Shown in pieces: positions 15,491-25,074 of a stretch of DNA of 33,066 nt. Numbering within the stretch: position 1 is the stretch's first letter; every line of letters begins with the position of its first letter. This stretch comes from Bacteroidota bacterium (GTDB taxonomy: Bacteria > Bacteroidota > Bacteroidia > Chitinophagales > Chitinophagaceae). The position numbers were made by a program, and so were the translations under genes. The notes under the pieces are model-generated. The model ran no database searches. It had not been told where the DNA came from and was given only the letters and a program-made list of their open reading frames with translations. The stretch covers positions 1-33,066 of the forward strand of contig RDXD01000378.1 of NCBI GenBank assembly GCA_004292575.1. The letters run 5' to 3'.

Positions 15491-18400
15491 TTATTTTACA
15501 ATTTGCATTCTATACGAGTTTTGGACACCGCTGGTTTGCGTAATGGTTAGCTGATAAATACCAGCAGGTAAATGGCCCACTTGCAATTGCAGCATAGATT
15601 GCGCGGCGCGGGTTTGCAATACATTTCTACCCGTGGCATCAAACAAATTGATGCTGCTGTGGGGTTGCAAACCTGTAATTAGCATTGTATTTTTGGCAGG
15701 GTTGGGATATACCTGCAGCACGGCTTCGGTCTCGAAGCTGGCAGTGCGGACGCTGCTGAAAGTAAACTTCCCGTCTGCGTCCACCTGTTTTATGCGGTAA
15801 TAAAACAAGCCGGTCCCGGGTGCCACATCGGTGTAGGTATAACTTTGTGGCAATTGTTGGTTTCGACAGGTTAATCTGGAGATGGTTCTATATTGGATGC
15901 CATCGCTACTGCGTTCTACCTCATACTGGCTACAGTTTTGCTCTTGGGCAGTGCGCCATTCCAGTAGAGCTTTGTTTTGCTGTCGGCGTGCTGTAAAGCT
16001 TAGCCAGGTTACCGGCAGCGATCCGGTTTTGGTTGCCAGCACAAAATCGCTAAACCCATTAAACGTATTGCTTTCGATACTACCCGGCGCTGCACCAGTT
16101 GGCGTGCCACCAATGTTGAGCCAAGCGCCTGCACCATTATCTTTCAATATCGTAAGGTCCGCAGGGTCGGTTACGCCATCGTCGGTACCATAGGGTAGCG
16201 TAATTCTAAAATCCGAGCCGTTGTTTCCATTGCGTGTAACGCGATAGTGCCGAACGGTTGACACCGCACTTACCCCAGCGGGGAGTGTACGGTTTGGCGG
16301 CGGACCAGCCACGATTTCCGCGGTAAATCTATCGCTGTTGTCGCCCCCATTGTCGTTGGAGAGCAGTATGGGCCTATACGCGCCATTCTTACCAATTGGA
16401 AAAAGCCTATTGCCTGAACCGCTGCTTATTTCAACGGTTAATGGCCCATTGACGTAAGCATTGGGGTGACCTGCATTTTCGTCATTGGCGTTATCGGTTA
16501 GTGTAAGCATGTTTTCGGAATTGGTGGTAATTAAACCCCGCACAAACCTAAAGCCCGATACCGACTGGTCGCTGCCAAGGGTAAGCCCCGCAGGATTGTT
16601 GATGTGTAGGCGTTTCAGGGTTCCAGATGCGCCGCTAAAATCGCCCAATATTTGGGGTGTGGTGCCGTTGAATACCACACTGTCGAAATCAATTTGCCCA
16701 AAATTGTTTAGTCTGCCCTGAATAATCATTTGGCCTTCAGAGCCAAATATTTGCACCCGGGGACTAATGTTGAGCGTGCCTTTTACAAGAAACTCGGGCT
16801 GAGGAACCGTTTTGTAAGCTGGCATGGAAATGAAGTTTACAGCAGGATTTTCGATGCCTAAAGTGCCGCTTTCTTCCACCACGATTTGGTCCATGGGTGT
16901 AGAAGCGGTAAGCCCCACGTTGTGCCGAATGTAAACAGTGTCATCACCTTTGGAGGGTGGCCGAAGGGCAGGCAGATAGCTGCCACCTGGCAATTTGCTT
17001 TCCCAGGTAGCAGGGCTTATCCAATTGCCGGGCTCAACAGTTCGAAAAACTTCGGGGGTATGGCAGGTTAGGCCGGCCCACCAGCCGCTAGAGGCTGAGG
17101 ATCCAATGGCAAATCTTACGGTGAGAATACCGCTTTCGTGCGACGAAATAAAGGTGCGGGTGGTGTTACCATTTTGAGCATTACTGAGTGCTTCAATGCG
17201 GGGTGCTGCGGTGGATGGCCCGTCAAAAATTTGTAAGCTGGCAAACGATGCCAGTTCAAGTTTGTAGATGGTCAGCCGCATTTTTTTGCCCGGTGTGGCT
17301 GGCATAAATGTACGGGTGAAATTGCCTCCGGTGTTGCTAACCGGTCCACCAAAGTCGTAATAGGCGGTGTCACAAACTGTTAGCGCTTCGCTTGAATTGT
17401 GCAGCACGCCCGGTGCATAGTTATAATTAATGGTATCAGAAATGTTGCTGCATCCATCTACAGTGCGGGTATAGGCAGCGGCAATTTTAGCGTTTTGCAT
17501 ACCTGCTATTTGGTTCAAAATCAAGGCGCTGTCACTGGCAACAGTTCCTAGGCCACCTAGCCATTGAATGGTATGACCTGCTAATTTTTGTACCCTTACA
17601 GTGTCGGTAAATGCCCGGCGATGGCTTAGCAGGGTATCGCCCAACAAAAGTATCGGCTTTGGCGGCAATCCATCTCCCTTTACCACAATTATAATGCTAT
17701 CCTGTAAAACACAGTTGCGATAGTCGGTACCACTAATTCTAACAATTGTGGTTTTTACCGGTGCTAGTGTGCGTGTAGTGCCAGCGCTTATTGCGCCATC
17801 AACATTCCATTGCAAACTGGCAAGATTGGCAGGGCCGGTAAGTGTGATGCTGGTAAGTGGACACACTGGGTTGGCTACGCCAGCTAAGATGGGTATGCTA
17901 TTGTTGATGATGAATGCAAGGCTGTCGTTGCCTGCTTCGGTATCGTCGGCCAGATTGGTTTTTGCGCTAATGCGGTGGATACCACGGGACGAAAAGTCGT
18001 AGCTATTTAGAACGGTTAATTCCTCTACAGCACCGGGTGCCAGCAACCCACTGTTCTTTGGTATAGTAAATGGGAAGTCGGTACCAGCTGGGTTAGTCAT
18101 TTTGCCGGTAATGGTTGTGGGGTTCACACTAAAGTCGATGGCATTGGCCGAAAAATTCCGCAGCCTTACCGTTATGGGGGTACTTGTGCTGTAGTTGCAG
18201 CTCAGCTGTGTAAGGTTTTCGATGCCAATATCTCTGCCTGTGCTTTCGCTGTAGTCTTCCACCATCAGCTCCCATGGTGGATCGGTAGCATCTGTAGCCC
18301 AGTTAGTTCCATTAGTGCTTGAGTTAAAGTACCTATTGTTGCGAATGGGCGGGTTCATAAGGATGCGCCATGCCATATTGGTGGTTGTGGTTTGTTGCAC

Positions 18401-19828
18401 GGCAATAAAGTAATCGCCAGTAACCGTAACGCCAGCGCCGAGTGGTACAATGATGCTTTGCTCGTTGGTAGTAAAAAAGGTACTGGTAGTAAAAAGGGCT
18501 GCGCCAGATGGCCCGCCGCCGGCACCGCCATCTTCATAAATGCGAATATTAACCGCACTTCTATAGCTGCCAAAAGGCAAACGCAGCTGTAGCAGTTTTC
18601 GGGTGCCACTGCCATACATTTTTATCGAAGTCAAGTTTTGAGAACTTGTAAATCCTATGCCAAGATTACTGGTTGTCGAAAAGTCGCGTGTTTGGTAATG
18701 ACTTTGCGACAGTACCTGTGTTGCCGCCAGTTGGTTGTTTTCGGCACGATCATCGCCTGCCAACGCCACTGCTACTTGTATGTTTTGCTGTCCTTTGTTG
18801 CTAAGACTATAATCAGGAAATACGATGCGTTGCGATGCGCCAGCCGCAAGACTGGCAATGTTAACTGCGTCGGCATGCGTGTTTGCACCCGTAATACTCA
18901 AGTTCACGGCAATGTTATTCATGGTGGTGCTGCCTTCGTTTACCACCAGCGCCTCCACGCGTCCGGCGGTTTGATTGCCAACCGGCACTATGCTGTCGGC
19001 GTATATTTTTGCTACATTAACATCGGCATTTAGGCGGCCAAAAAACTTGCTTGAGTAGCCAAATGCAGGCAGCACAGTTTTGCGAAACGGAAATGAACTG
19101 GCTATGCGGGCATGGTGCGTAGGGTTAACAACAATTGTTTTTTGATAAGGCATGAACGAGTTAACCCGATAAAGCCCCAAAAACGATGTACTGGTTGCTT
19201 TAATACCGCTGGCGGCACCTCTACCCAGCGTGGCATTGGCAGATGGCATAAAGGTGCCATAAACAAACTCAATATCGTTGCTGGATTCATACAGTTTCAC
19301 CTGAAAGCTAAGGTTCGAAAACTGGTGCTGCGTGCTACCACCGGGGTCGTCGGCATCGCGAAGGTTTTTCCATTGAATGGTGCATACCCGGCCCGGTGCT
19401 GTGCCCGTTGTAAGCACATGAAACTCGGGGCTGCCCACACCAGCTACCAAATTGGTAAAAAAGGGTAAAACGATGTTTTGAAGATTAGCAGACGTAGCGG
19501 TAAAAACCGCTCCATAAACACCGGCATTGCTAGCGGCAATATCGGTAGCCGCGCCAGGTGCGCTTGTCCCAAACCGCATAATTCCATCGGCATGCATCAT
19601 AAACTGGGTAAAAACGGTGCCATTAAAATTGAAGTTGAAGCCGATGTTTTGCGGCACGGTACTGGTTCCGGCAGCGGCATCGGTCATGGCAATGGCTGTT
19701 CCCGTGGCACCAATATCCGTATAGGTGCTTTGGCCGGCTCTAAAATTGGTTTGCGAATAGTTGCTTTGGGCTAAGATTGAACATGGCACAAATAGTGCAA
19801 AAACGACCAGTCGTAAAATACTTTGCAT
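15491..19828 (-). CDS. Large T9SS-secreted multidomain protein with CUB domain
   Basis: This 1445-residue protein has a signal peptide (ends near ILAQ) and a C-terminal type IX secretion sorting domain (about 1370-1445: VYPNPAKNTMLI, INLFDATGRNV, LPAGIYQLTI, ending QIVK). It is therefore exported across the outer membrane and anchored or released. In between I see a CARDB-like segment (about 275-375), a second similar one (about 540-640), an Ig/PKD-like stretch from about 646, a CUB domain (about 822-920, CDTAYYDFGGPVSN through IFDGPS to GWWAGLTC), a WISPATWES region like the start of parallel-beta or G8-type domains (about 930), and a fibronectin-like segment (about 1272-1365) before the sorting domain. 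I see no catalytic motif, so adhesion or carbohydrate binding is likely. It starts 66 bases after the response regulator stop on the same strand. Confidence 0.9.
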   Translation of the reverse strand: MQSILRLVVFALFVPCSILAQSNYSQTNFRAGQSTYTDIGATGTAIAMTDAAAGTSTVPQNIGFNFNFNGTVFTQFMMHADGIMRFGTSAPGAATDIAASNAGVYGAVFTATSANLQNIVLPFFTNLVAGVGSPEFHVLTTGTAPGRVCTIQWKNLRDADDPGGSTQHQFSNLSFQVKLYESSNDIEFVYGTFMPSANATLGRGAASGIKATSTSFLGLYRVNSFMPYQKTIVVNPTHHARIASSFPFRKTVLPAFGYSSKFFGRLNADVNVAKIYADSIVPVGNQTAGRVEALVVNEGSTTMNNIAVNLSITGANTHADAVNIASLAAGASQRIVFPDYSLSNKGQQNIQVAVALAGDDRAENNQLAATQVLSQSHYQTRDFSTTSNLGIGFTSSQNLTSIKMYGSGTRKLLQLRLPFGSYRSAVNIRIYEDGGAGGGPSGAALFTTSTFFTTNEQSIIVPLGAGVTVTGDYFIAVQQTTTTNMAWRILMNPPIRNNRYFNSSTNGTNWATDATDPPWELMVEDYSESTGRDIGIENLTQLSCNYSTSTPITVRLRNFSANAIDFSVNPTTITGKMTNPAGTDFPFTIPKNSGLLAPGAVEELTVLNSYDFSSRGIHRISAKTNLADDTEAGNDSLAFIINNSIPILAGVANPVCPLTSITLTGPANLASLQWNVDGAISAGTTRTLAPVKTTIVRISGTDYRNCVLQDSIIIVVKGDGLPPKPILLLGDTLLSHRRAFTDTVRVQKLAGHTIQWLGGLGTVASDSALILNQIAGMQNAKIAAAYTRTVDGCSNISDTINYNYAPGVLHNSSEALTVCDTAYYDFGGPVSNTGGNFTRTFMPATPGKKMRLTIYKLELASFASLQIFDGPSTAAPRIEALSNAQNGNTTRTFISSHESGILTVRFAIGSSASSGWWAGLTCHTPEVFRTVEPGNWISPATWESKLPGGSYLPALRPPSKGDDTVYIRHNVGLTASTPMDQIVVEESGTLGIENPAVNFISMPAYKTVPQPEFLVKGTLNISPRVQIFGSEGQMIIQGRLNNFGQIDFDSVVFNGTTPQILGDFSGASGTLKRLHINNPAGLTLGSDQSVSGFRFVRGLITTNSENMLTLTDNANDENAGHPNAYVNGPLTVEISSGSGNRLFPIGKNGAYRPILLSNDNGGDNSDRFTAEIVAGPPPNRTLPAGVSAVSTVRHYRVTRNGNNGSDFRITLPYGTDDGVTDPADLTILKDNGAGAWLNIGGTPTGAAPGSIESNTFNGFSDFVLATKTGSLPVTWLSFTARRQQNKALLEWRTAQEQNCSQYEVERSSDGIQYRTISRLTCRNQQLPQSYTYTDVAPGTGLFYYRIKQVDADGKFTFSSVRTASFETEAVLQVYPNPAKNTMLITGLQPHSSINLFDATGRNVLQTRAAQSMLQLQVGHLPAGIYQLTITQTSGVQNSYRMQIVK

Positions 19829-19894
19829 GGTGTTTCGATGATTTTTTGGTACTTAAAAAATGCGTTTCTAGGATTGCGCTTGGGGAGCTTTTTG

Positions 19895-20515
19895 TTAACC
19901 TAAATGCCGGTAGTAATATGCAATGGCCTCGCCCAACGATTGAACATGCAGTTTTTCATATATTTTTTTAACGTGTGCATTTACCGTGTGAAAGCTGATG
20001 TCTAATTGAGCAGCAGCCATTTTGTAACTCATGCCATCTGCCAAAAGCTTTAGTACGTCCACTTCCCTAATCGTAAGCAAGTGGTCATGGCTTTTTGGGG
20101 AAAAGAACGACAATACTTTTTGTGCAATACCCGGATTCATTACGGCGCCACCATCATAAACTTCTTTTATGGCTTCGGTAAGCCGCTGGGGCGTGTCTTT
20201 TTTTAGCACATAGCCATTGGCTCCGTTTCGAATGCTTTCAAAAACCAAATTGCTGTCGTCAAATACAGTTTGCATCAGCACTTTAATGGCAGGAAAATTG
20301 CGTTTCAGCATTTTTAGGCCGTCAATGCCATTTACGCCGGGCATATTAATGTCCATGAGCACTACATCGGGCCTACTGCGTTCCATATCAATTAGCAGGT
20401 TGCTACAATCTGCCCCCTCGCCACAGTATTCGTAAGCAGGCGTTAGGTCCACTAGGGCCCTCAGGCTTTGCCTGCGTACATCGCTGTCGTCGTAAATAAA
20501 TACCTTTATTTTCAC
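19895..20515 (-). CDS. NarL/FixJ-family response regulator
   Basis: This 206-residue two-component regulator has a receiver domain (about 1-125) with the acidic pair DD at 9-10, the phosphoacceptor Asp55 in VVLMDINMPG, a conserved Thr in LMQTVFDD and the Lys in GYVLKKD. A LuxR-type helix-turn-helix follows at the C-terminus (LTIREVDVLKLLADG...SFHTVNAHVKKIYEKL). I prefer the GTG at 20515 (KIKVFIYDD), the normal family start. The longer track start at 20578 would overlap the kinase gene by 20 bases and add an unrelated 21-residue leader. It follows the kinase directly, forming a cognate pair, and may control the T9SS protein gene downstream. TACTTTTA, one mismatch from the promoter consensus, lies 5 bases before the GTG. 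Confidence 0.92.
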   Translation of the reverse strand: MKIKVFIYDDSDVRRQSLRALVDLTPAYEYCGEGADCSNLLIDMERSRPDVVLMDINMPGVNGIDGLKMLKRNFPAIKVLMQTVFDDSNLVFESIRNGANGYVLKKDTPQRLTEAIKEVYDGGAVMNPGIAQKVLSFFSPKSHDHLLTIREVDVLKLLADGMSYKMAAAQLDISFHTVNAHVKKIYEKLHVQSLGEAIAYYYRHLG

Positions 20516-20558
20516 GGCATAAAAGTAATGTCTATAAAAGCCGCGGCCAATCCCTAAA

Positions 20559-22349
20559 TCAAGGTATGGGTATGTCAACCGCTACAATAGTTCCTTTTTC
20601 TGGGGCAGAAACCACTTGAAGCTCGCCCTTTAGTTCTCTTGCCCTTGCGCTCATATTTTTTATGCCGTTGCCTTGGTGCTGTTCAGCAGCATTAAAGCCA
20701 ATGCCGTTATCACAAATTTTAATGCTCAGCCTCTTTTCCGCCTTCAATACCTGTATTTCTGCATGGCTGGCATTGCTGTACTTGGCCACATTGTTCATGG
20801 CTTCCTTTATAATCAACAGTACGTTTTTTCTCGATTCAAAGGTTTTAAATGCCTTGAATGCTTCATCGCTTATGTCGTAGTGGCATTGAATATTTTTTGC
20901 GGTTAGCAATTCGGCACCAAAGTTTTTGAGTTGCGTGCTCAGGGTCATAGCATCTATCTCGTCGCCTTTCATACTCCAAACCATATCGTTCATATTCTCC
21001 ATCAATTGTTTCGACTGGTGAGATATTTTTTGTAACAGCTCAATGGTTTTTGAAGGTTCATTGGGCAACAATGACTGGGCGATGGTGCTGTAAATGTGAA
21101 GACTGCTGATGCTTGCGCCAATATCATCGTGAAGATTGCGGCTTATTTTTTCTCGCATGTTAGCCATATCAAGCTTTTGCTTTAGGCTTTTTCTATAGTA
21201 CAGAAATCCCAATAATAGGAGCGCAATGGTTAACAATAAAAAGCCAACTTTAAGGTTGTTTTGCCGTTGCTTTTGCCTGGCCTCTTCCACCTCTAGCAGC
21301 AGCAGTTTATTCTCGTTGGTCAAGCCTGCACTCAGCACCGATTCCAGTTGTATGTTGTTTCGCCGTCTTACGTCAGCCTCAGTATTTATGGTGGCCCGCT
21401 GTACTGCCGATACCTGCTTGTCATCGTTGTAGAGTGCGTAAAAATTTGCGAGCTTTTTCATAAAGAGTAGGCTGTAGTAAGGATTCATGAGGTGCTCTTT
21501 TTGAAACTTAAGCCCTAGCGCGGCCAAACTGTAAGCCTCTTTTTTGTTGCCCTGTCGCGCATGTACCATTACCTCATGCCCAAAACCAATAAGGGCAACG
21601 TCGTTGTCGGCGTATTTTTGAGCCATTAGCCTACCAGCGTTTACGTAGTTAAATGCGCTGTCGTAGCGTTTCAGCTCTATAAGTACCTCGCCGGCACTAA
21701 TAAGGCCCAGGGCCACGGCTCGCGTGGCATGGTGCAGTTTTGCGGAGGCAATGGAGCTGTCATAGTGCAGCAGGGCTTTTGTATGATGGCCCATTTTTAC
21801 ATAAGTCTCACCAACATTACCATGCAAATGGTAAATTTCAGACAAGGGTAAAAGGTATTTAGGCTTCTTATTCTGTGGGAAATATCGGAGGCCCGCCAAT
21901 AGGTATTTTTCGGCTTGCTCATACTGTTCCAGATTAAGTGCAAACAAACCCAAGAAGTTGTATGCATCAGAAATAAAGAAACTGTCGTTGAGTTGCTTGG
22001 CAATTTGAAGCGCTCTATGGGTTTGTTGGCGGCCCAATTGCAAAAGGTTGTTGTAATAAAACACCTCTGCTTGGCGCGAGTGGTAATAGAAATTGAAAAC
22101 ACTGGGTTTTTGCAGCTCTAGGCGCGCCCCTACCTTACTCAGCCAAAACTCAGCCGAGTCGTAGCGGTCGGCATCCATGCAGGCATCGGCATTGTCAAAA
22201 AACTGCTGTACGCTGTCTGCCTTGTCGTCACTTTGCACCTTGGTTTCCAACAAGCCGTAGCTCGCCTGCTTGCGCCCCGCTTGCGCCAACACCGAAGCGT
22301 GCAATAGCCCAAATACACACCAGAATAGAAGGGTTTTTACGGCCACCAT
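20559..22349 (-). CDS. TPR-containing sensor histidine kinase (HisKA_3/LytS-NarX type)
   Basis: This 596-residue membrane kinase has a signal peptide (MVAVKTLLFWCVFGL), a periplasmic tetratricopeptide-repeat sensor region (about 60-300, for example FLGLFALNLEQYEQAEKYL), a coiled-coil stretch, one membrane segment (about 362-385, GFLLLTIALLLLGFLYY), the HisKA_3 dimerisation domain with RNLHDDIGASISSLH (phospho-His near 407), and a C-terminal ATPase domain (IIKEAMNNVAKYS, then CDNGIGF, then GNGIKNM). It phosphorylates the adjacent NarL-type regulator. The ATG at 22349 gives a good signal peptide; the track start at 22430 adds an unlikely leader. The TPR sensor suggests a protein or peptide signal in the periplasm, but the ligand is unknown. 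Confidence 0.92.
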   Translation of the reverse strand: MVAVKTLLFWCVFGLLHASVLAQAGRKQASYGLLETKVQSDDKADSVQQFFDNADACMDADRYDSAEFWLSKVGARLELQKPSVFNFYYHSRQAEVFYYNNLLQLGRQQTHRALQIAKQLNDSFFISDAYNFLGLFALNLEQYEQAEKYLLAGLRYFPQNKKPKYLLPLSEIYHLHGNVGETYVKMGHHTKALLHYDSSIASAKLHHATRAVALGLISAGEVLIELKRYDSAFNYVNAGRLMAQKYADNDVALIGFGHEVMVHARQGNKKEAYSLAALGLKFQKEHLMNPYYSLLFMKKLANFYALYNDDKQVSAVQRATINTEADVRRRNNIQLESVLSAGLTNENKLLLLEVEEARQKQRQNNLKVGFLLLTIALLLLGFLYYRKSLKQKLDMANMREKISRNLHDDIGASISSLHIYSTIAQSLLPNEPSKTIELLQKISHQSKQLMENMNDMVWSMKGDEIDAMTLSTQLKNFGAELLTAKNIQCHYDISDEAFKAFKTFESRKNVLLIIKEAMNNVAKYSNASHAEIQVLKAEKRLSIKICDNGIGFNAAEQHQGNGIKNMSARARELKGELQVVSAPEKGTIVAVDIPIP

Positions 22350-22686
22350 AGTACGGGGCAAGTTAAGGCTTGCTGTCGCTAAAATGCCATAGCAGTTTAA
22401 AGTGCGGCAATAGCATAGACCAATTGCCAAATTTCACCCCAGTCACCGTGGGCATATTTTGGCCATGGTGTGGCTTTTGGGGCCCCTTGTCGGCTATCGG
22501 CGTCGTTGCGTTTCTACGGCAGGTTGGCATTTAGATCGTCTTGGGTTTGGCGAGTTGCCTGCTTTTTGGCCGCGCTTTCCTATTTCTTGGGCATTTAAAG
22601 TGTCAAATGGGCTAAGGGTAAAACCTTTGCCGCAATTCTGTGTTGGGGGAAAATAACATTGAGCGGCAACCAAAACCAAAACAAAG
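22350..22686. other. Divergent intergenic region
   Basis: This 337-base stretch lies between the divergent kinase and membrane-protein genes. The small track ORFs here have no recognisable content. TAACTTGC, a near match to the Bacteroidota -7 box, lies on the minus strand about 10 bases before the kinase ATG. No RNA structure was recognised. Confidence 0.4.
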
Positions 22687-23610
22687 ATGCTAAATAAAAA
22701 CTTTGAGGCACTTTATCAAAAGCTGCTTTCCGAAAAAACAAAGCGCACCAGCGAGCGGATTATTTTGGTTATTGCCATCGCCTCGTTTGTGGTTCACCTT
22801 GCCATTATCTACCTTGTTGATTTTGGTATTATTCCCATTAAGCAGCCCTCGGAGCTACTAACCAACCCCATTGCTGCCATTTATACCCCGTTTTCTTTTA
22901 TTTTGGTTTACGAGGTGTATTTATTGGTTCATTACCTGCCAAACTCCATTACCACCTACATTGGTAAGCAATACGAAATTATTTCACTTATTATCATCCG
23001 GCGTTTGTTTAAAGATCTCTCCAATCTTTCGCTTTCTACCGATTGGTTTAGCATTAAATATGATTTGCAATTTACCTACGATATTGTAGCGTCAATTGCG
23101 CTTTTCTTTCTCATCTATTTGTTTTATGTGCAAAGCAAGAAACGTTATTCGGTTAGCGCTTCGTTGCAGCCGTTGGGTGATGGCACCACGCGATTCATTA
23201 ATATAAAGAGAGTATTGGCAGCGCTTTTGGTTCCAATACTCATTGCTTTGGCGGCTTACTCTTTTTTTAGCTGGCTTATTCACACCCTTAATCCCGCTGA
23301 CCATACCGCCACATCATTCACCAACATCAACAATATTTTCTTTGAGCAGTTCTTTACCGTACTCATTATTGCCGATGTTATTCTGCTGTTGTTTTCATTT
23401 TTCCATACCGATGAGTTTCACAAAATAATGCGCAACTCCGGTTTTATCATTTCCACCATTTTGCTCCGTTTATCGTTTTCGGTAACGGGTTTACTCAATA
23501 CCGTTTTAATTGTTTCGGCCATTGTATTTGGGCTATTGATACTGGTAATTTACAATCGGTTTGAAGCAGAAATAGCGAGGCAGGAGCAGGGTAAGGCATT
23601 CCCAGCTTAA
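22687..23610 (+). CDS. Multi-pass inner membrane protein of unknown function
   Basis: I do not recognise this 307-residue protein. It shows about seven hydrophobic segments: 25-45, 64-84, 131-149, 176-198, 222-240, 252-267 and 269-289. The N-terminus is a short charged helix (NFEALYQKLLSEKTKRTSE), and basic loops (KKRYSV, NIKRV) lie on what is probably the cytoplasmic side. The segment between TM2 and TM3 (YIGKQYEIISLIIIRRLFKDL) resembles an amphipathic or voltage-sensor-like helix, but I do not claim a channel. There is no signal peptide and no catalytic motif. It is a single gene, divergent from the kinase and convergent with the gene at 24071, so context gives no function. Confidence 0.8.
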   Translation: MLNKNFEALYQKLLSEKTKRTSERIILVIAIASFVVHLAIIYLVDFGIIPIKQPSELLTNPIAAIYTPFSFILVYEVYLLVHYLPNSITTYIGKQYEIISLIIIRRLFKDLSNLSLSTDWFSIKYDLQFTYDIVASIALFFLIYLFYVQSKKRYSVSASLQPLGDGTTRFINIKRVLAALLVPILIALAAYSFFSWLIHTLNPADHTATSFTNINNIFFEQFFTVLIIADVILLLFSFFHTDEFHKIMRNSGFIISTILLRLSFSVTGLLNTVLIVSAIVFGLLILVIYNRFEAEIARQEQGKAFPA

Positions 23611-24070
23611 CTTGGCTTAAGGGCTATTGGAGATTGCCGCCAAGATTGATAGGTTGGTGCTAAAAGGTTGAATCAGTTCGTTCGATTATAATATCTTGTT
23701 TAGTCAAGTGGTACCTACAGGCATGTGTCAAGCATAATAATTTTAGGCACTTGTAAAAGCATAATTGGTTGTGGTGCAGATTGTTTCTTTTTTCAAGAAG
23801 CCAATTTTAGTAAAAAGTTTCTAATTTACCCTTTACGCTGCGCATTAACACATCATATGGTAGGGTATAACCTTGCAAAAAATGGTTCTCTTTACGCTTT
23901 AGTGTGTTGCTGAAAGTTCATGTGGATGGCCCGCAACTAGCCGCTGCCAGCGGTATGGGCATTCTGAGTCCTGCAAATGGAAACGCTATACTTGCGCTGG
24001 CATTGAAAGTTTTATTTGTTTCACCGTAGGCTAAACCTATGATGCCTCGGTTAAACTTGGGTTGGGCAGC
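23611..24070. other. Convergent intergenic region without recognised genes
   Basis: The 460 bases between two convergent genes are AT-rich. One 62-codon ORF (23725-23913) has no recognisable content and unlikely composition. A weak CTTAA/TTAAG hairpin lies right at the membrane-protein stop. I see nothing else supportable. Confidence 0.4.
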
Positions 24071-25027
24071 TTAATCACATGGTTTAATGCCAAGTTCAAC
24101 TTTAGGTGCCAATGGCTGGGTGAGTGAGGTGGTGGTTTCGCGCCATGTATTAGTTTTGTACCCAAAACTGTACCCCTTTCCAAGCATGTTGTCTGCATGT
24201 ACAGCGGTGATGGCCGACCCATATTTTCGAATCAACGTATCGATGCTGCTACCGTCGGCACGATACAGCTTCACCTGGTGTGTGTGTATGTATTGCTCTC
24301 CTGCGTAGAAAAAATCAATGGCTACTACCAACCCGTTTTTAGGAAGCCGCAACCGCTCTTCGCTAACATCTATCACCACGTCTTTTGATTTGGGGTAAAC
24401 AATCAGTTCTTTTTGCAAAAATGGTTCACCCGGAAAACCCGTTGCGTCGTTGTATTCAAAAAGGCGTACTTTTAATGGTGCGCCGGTTGCCGATTTTGGC
24501 ATGTCGGTATTGCTAAGCCGAAAATGAATAGAAGTAAGTATGCCTTTTATTTTATCCGGATTAGGGATGTAGGCCGCCCAGGTGGCAAGTGCTTTTTCAT
24601 TGCTGCCAAGGCTCCACGACGATTTGTTCTTCTTATAATTACGCAATTCTGCCGTTCCGGTTCCATTGCAGGGTAAAATTACCACAGGTTCTAAGGTTGC
24701 CTCCAGTGGCATCATGGTCAAGGTTATGTTTGCAGTTGGTTTTACCATCCGCAACGGCTTGTACCCCGTATAGGAAATCAAAATGCTATCGCCATCTCGG
24801 CTATCGGCTTCGGTAAACAATAAAGTCCCTTTATCTGTACCCACTCTTGCCCATTGCGCCCGCAGGTTTTGAACGGTAGCAAATGGCATGGGTAGTTTAG
24901 TACTGCCCGAATTAATGGTGATGGTTTGAGCATTAGCCTCGGGTGCCTTCAAAAAACAAAGCAAACACAACAGTCCTGTTGTTCTTACTATTCTTCTAAA
25001 ATCCGACACGCAAATAGCACTGCTCAT
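24071..25027 (-). CDS. Secreted protein with carboxypeptidase-regulatory-like N-terminal domain
   Basis: This 318-residue protein has a signal peptide ending near PEANA (about residue 33). It is followed by a carboxypeptidase-regulatory-like beta domain (about 35-117: PMPFATVQNLRAQWARVGTDKG through SILISYTGYKPL to ITLTMMPLEA), the domain also found at the N-terminus of SusC-type proteins. The rest (about 130-318) is a beta-rich region seen in uncharacterised Bacteroidota proteins (for example HFRLSNTDMPKSATGAPLKVRLFEY and NGLVVAIDFFY); I know no function for it. The start is 47 bases after the uvrA stop on the same strand, so read-through transcription is possible, although a functional link is unlikely. 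Confidence 0.82.
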   Translation of the reverse strand: MSSAICVSDFRRIVRTTGLLCLLCFLKAPEANAQTITINSGSTKLPMPFATVQNLRAQWARVGTDKGTLLFTEADSRDGDSILISYTGYKPLRMVKPTANITLTMMPLEATLEPVVILPCNGTGTAELRNYKKNKSSWSLGSNEKALATWAAYIPNPDKIKGILTSIHFRLSNTDMPKSATGAPLKVRLFEYNDATGFPGEPFLQKELIVYPKSKDVVIDVSEERLRLPKNGLVVAIDFFYAGEQYIHTHQVKLYRADGSSIDTLIRKYGSAITAVHADNMLGKGYSFGYKTNTWRETTTSLTQPLAPKVELGIKPCD

Positions 25028-25074
25028 AATAGAAATCTAACTGGGTTAAGTGTAAATTAAACAAAAAAGATATG

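Noticed and set aside
23725-23913. 62-codon ORF in the convergent intergenic region
   Set aside because: There is no recognisable motif, no ribosome-binding or promoter signal, and the sequence composition looks non-coding.
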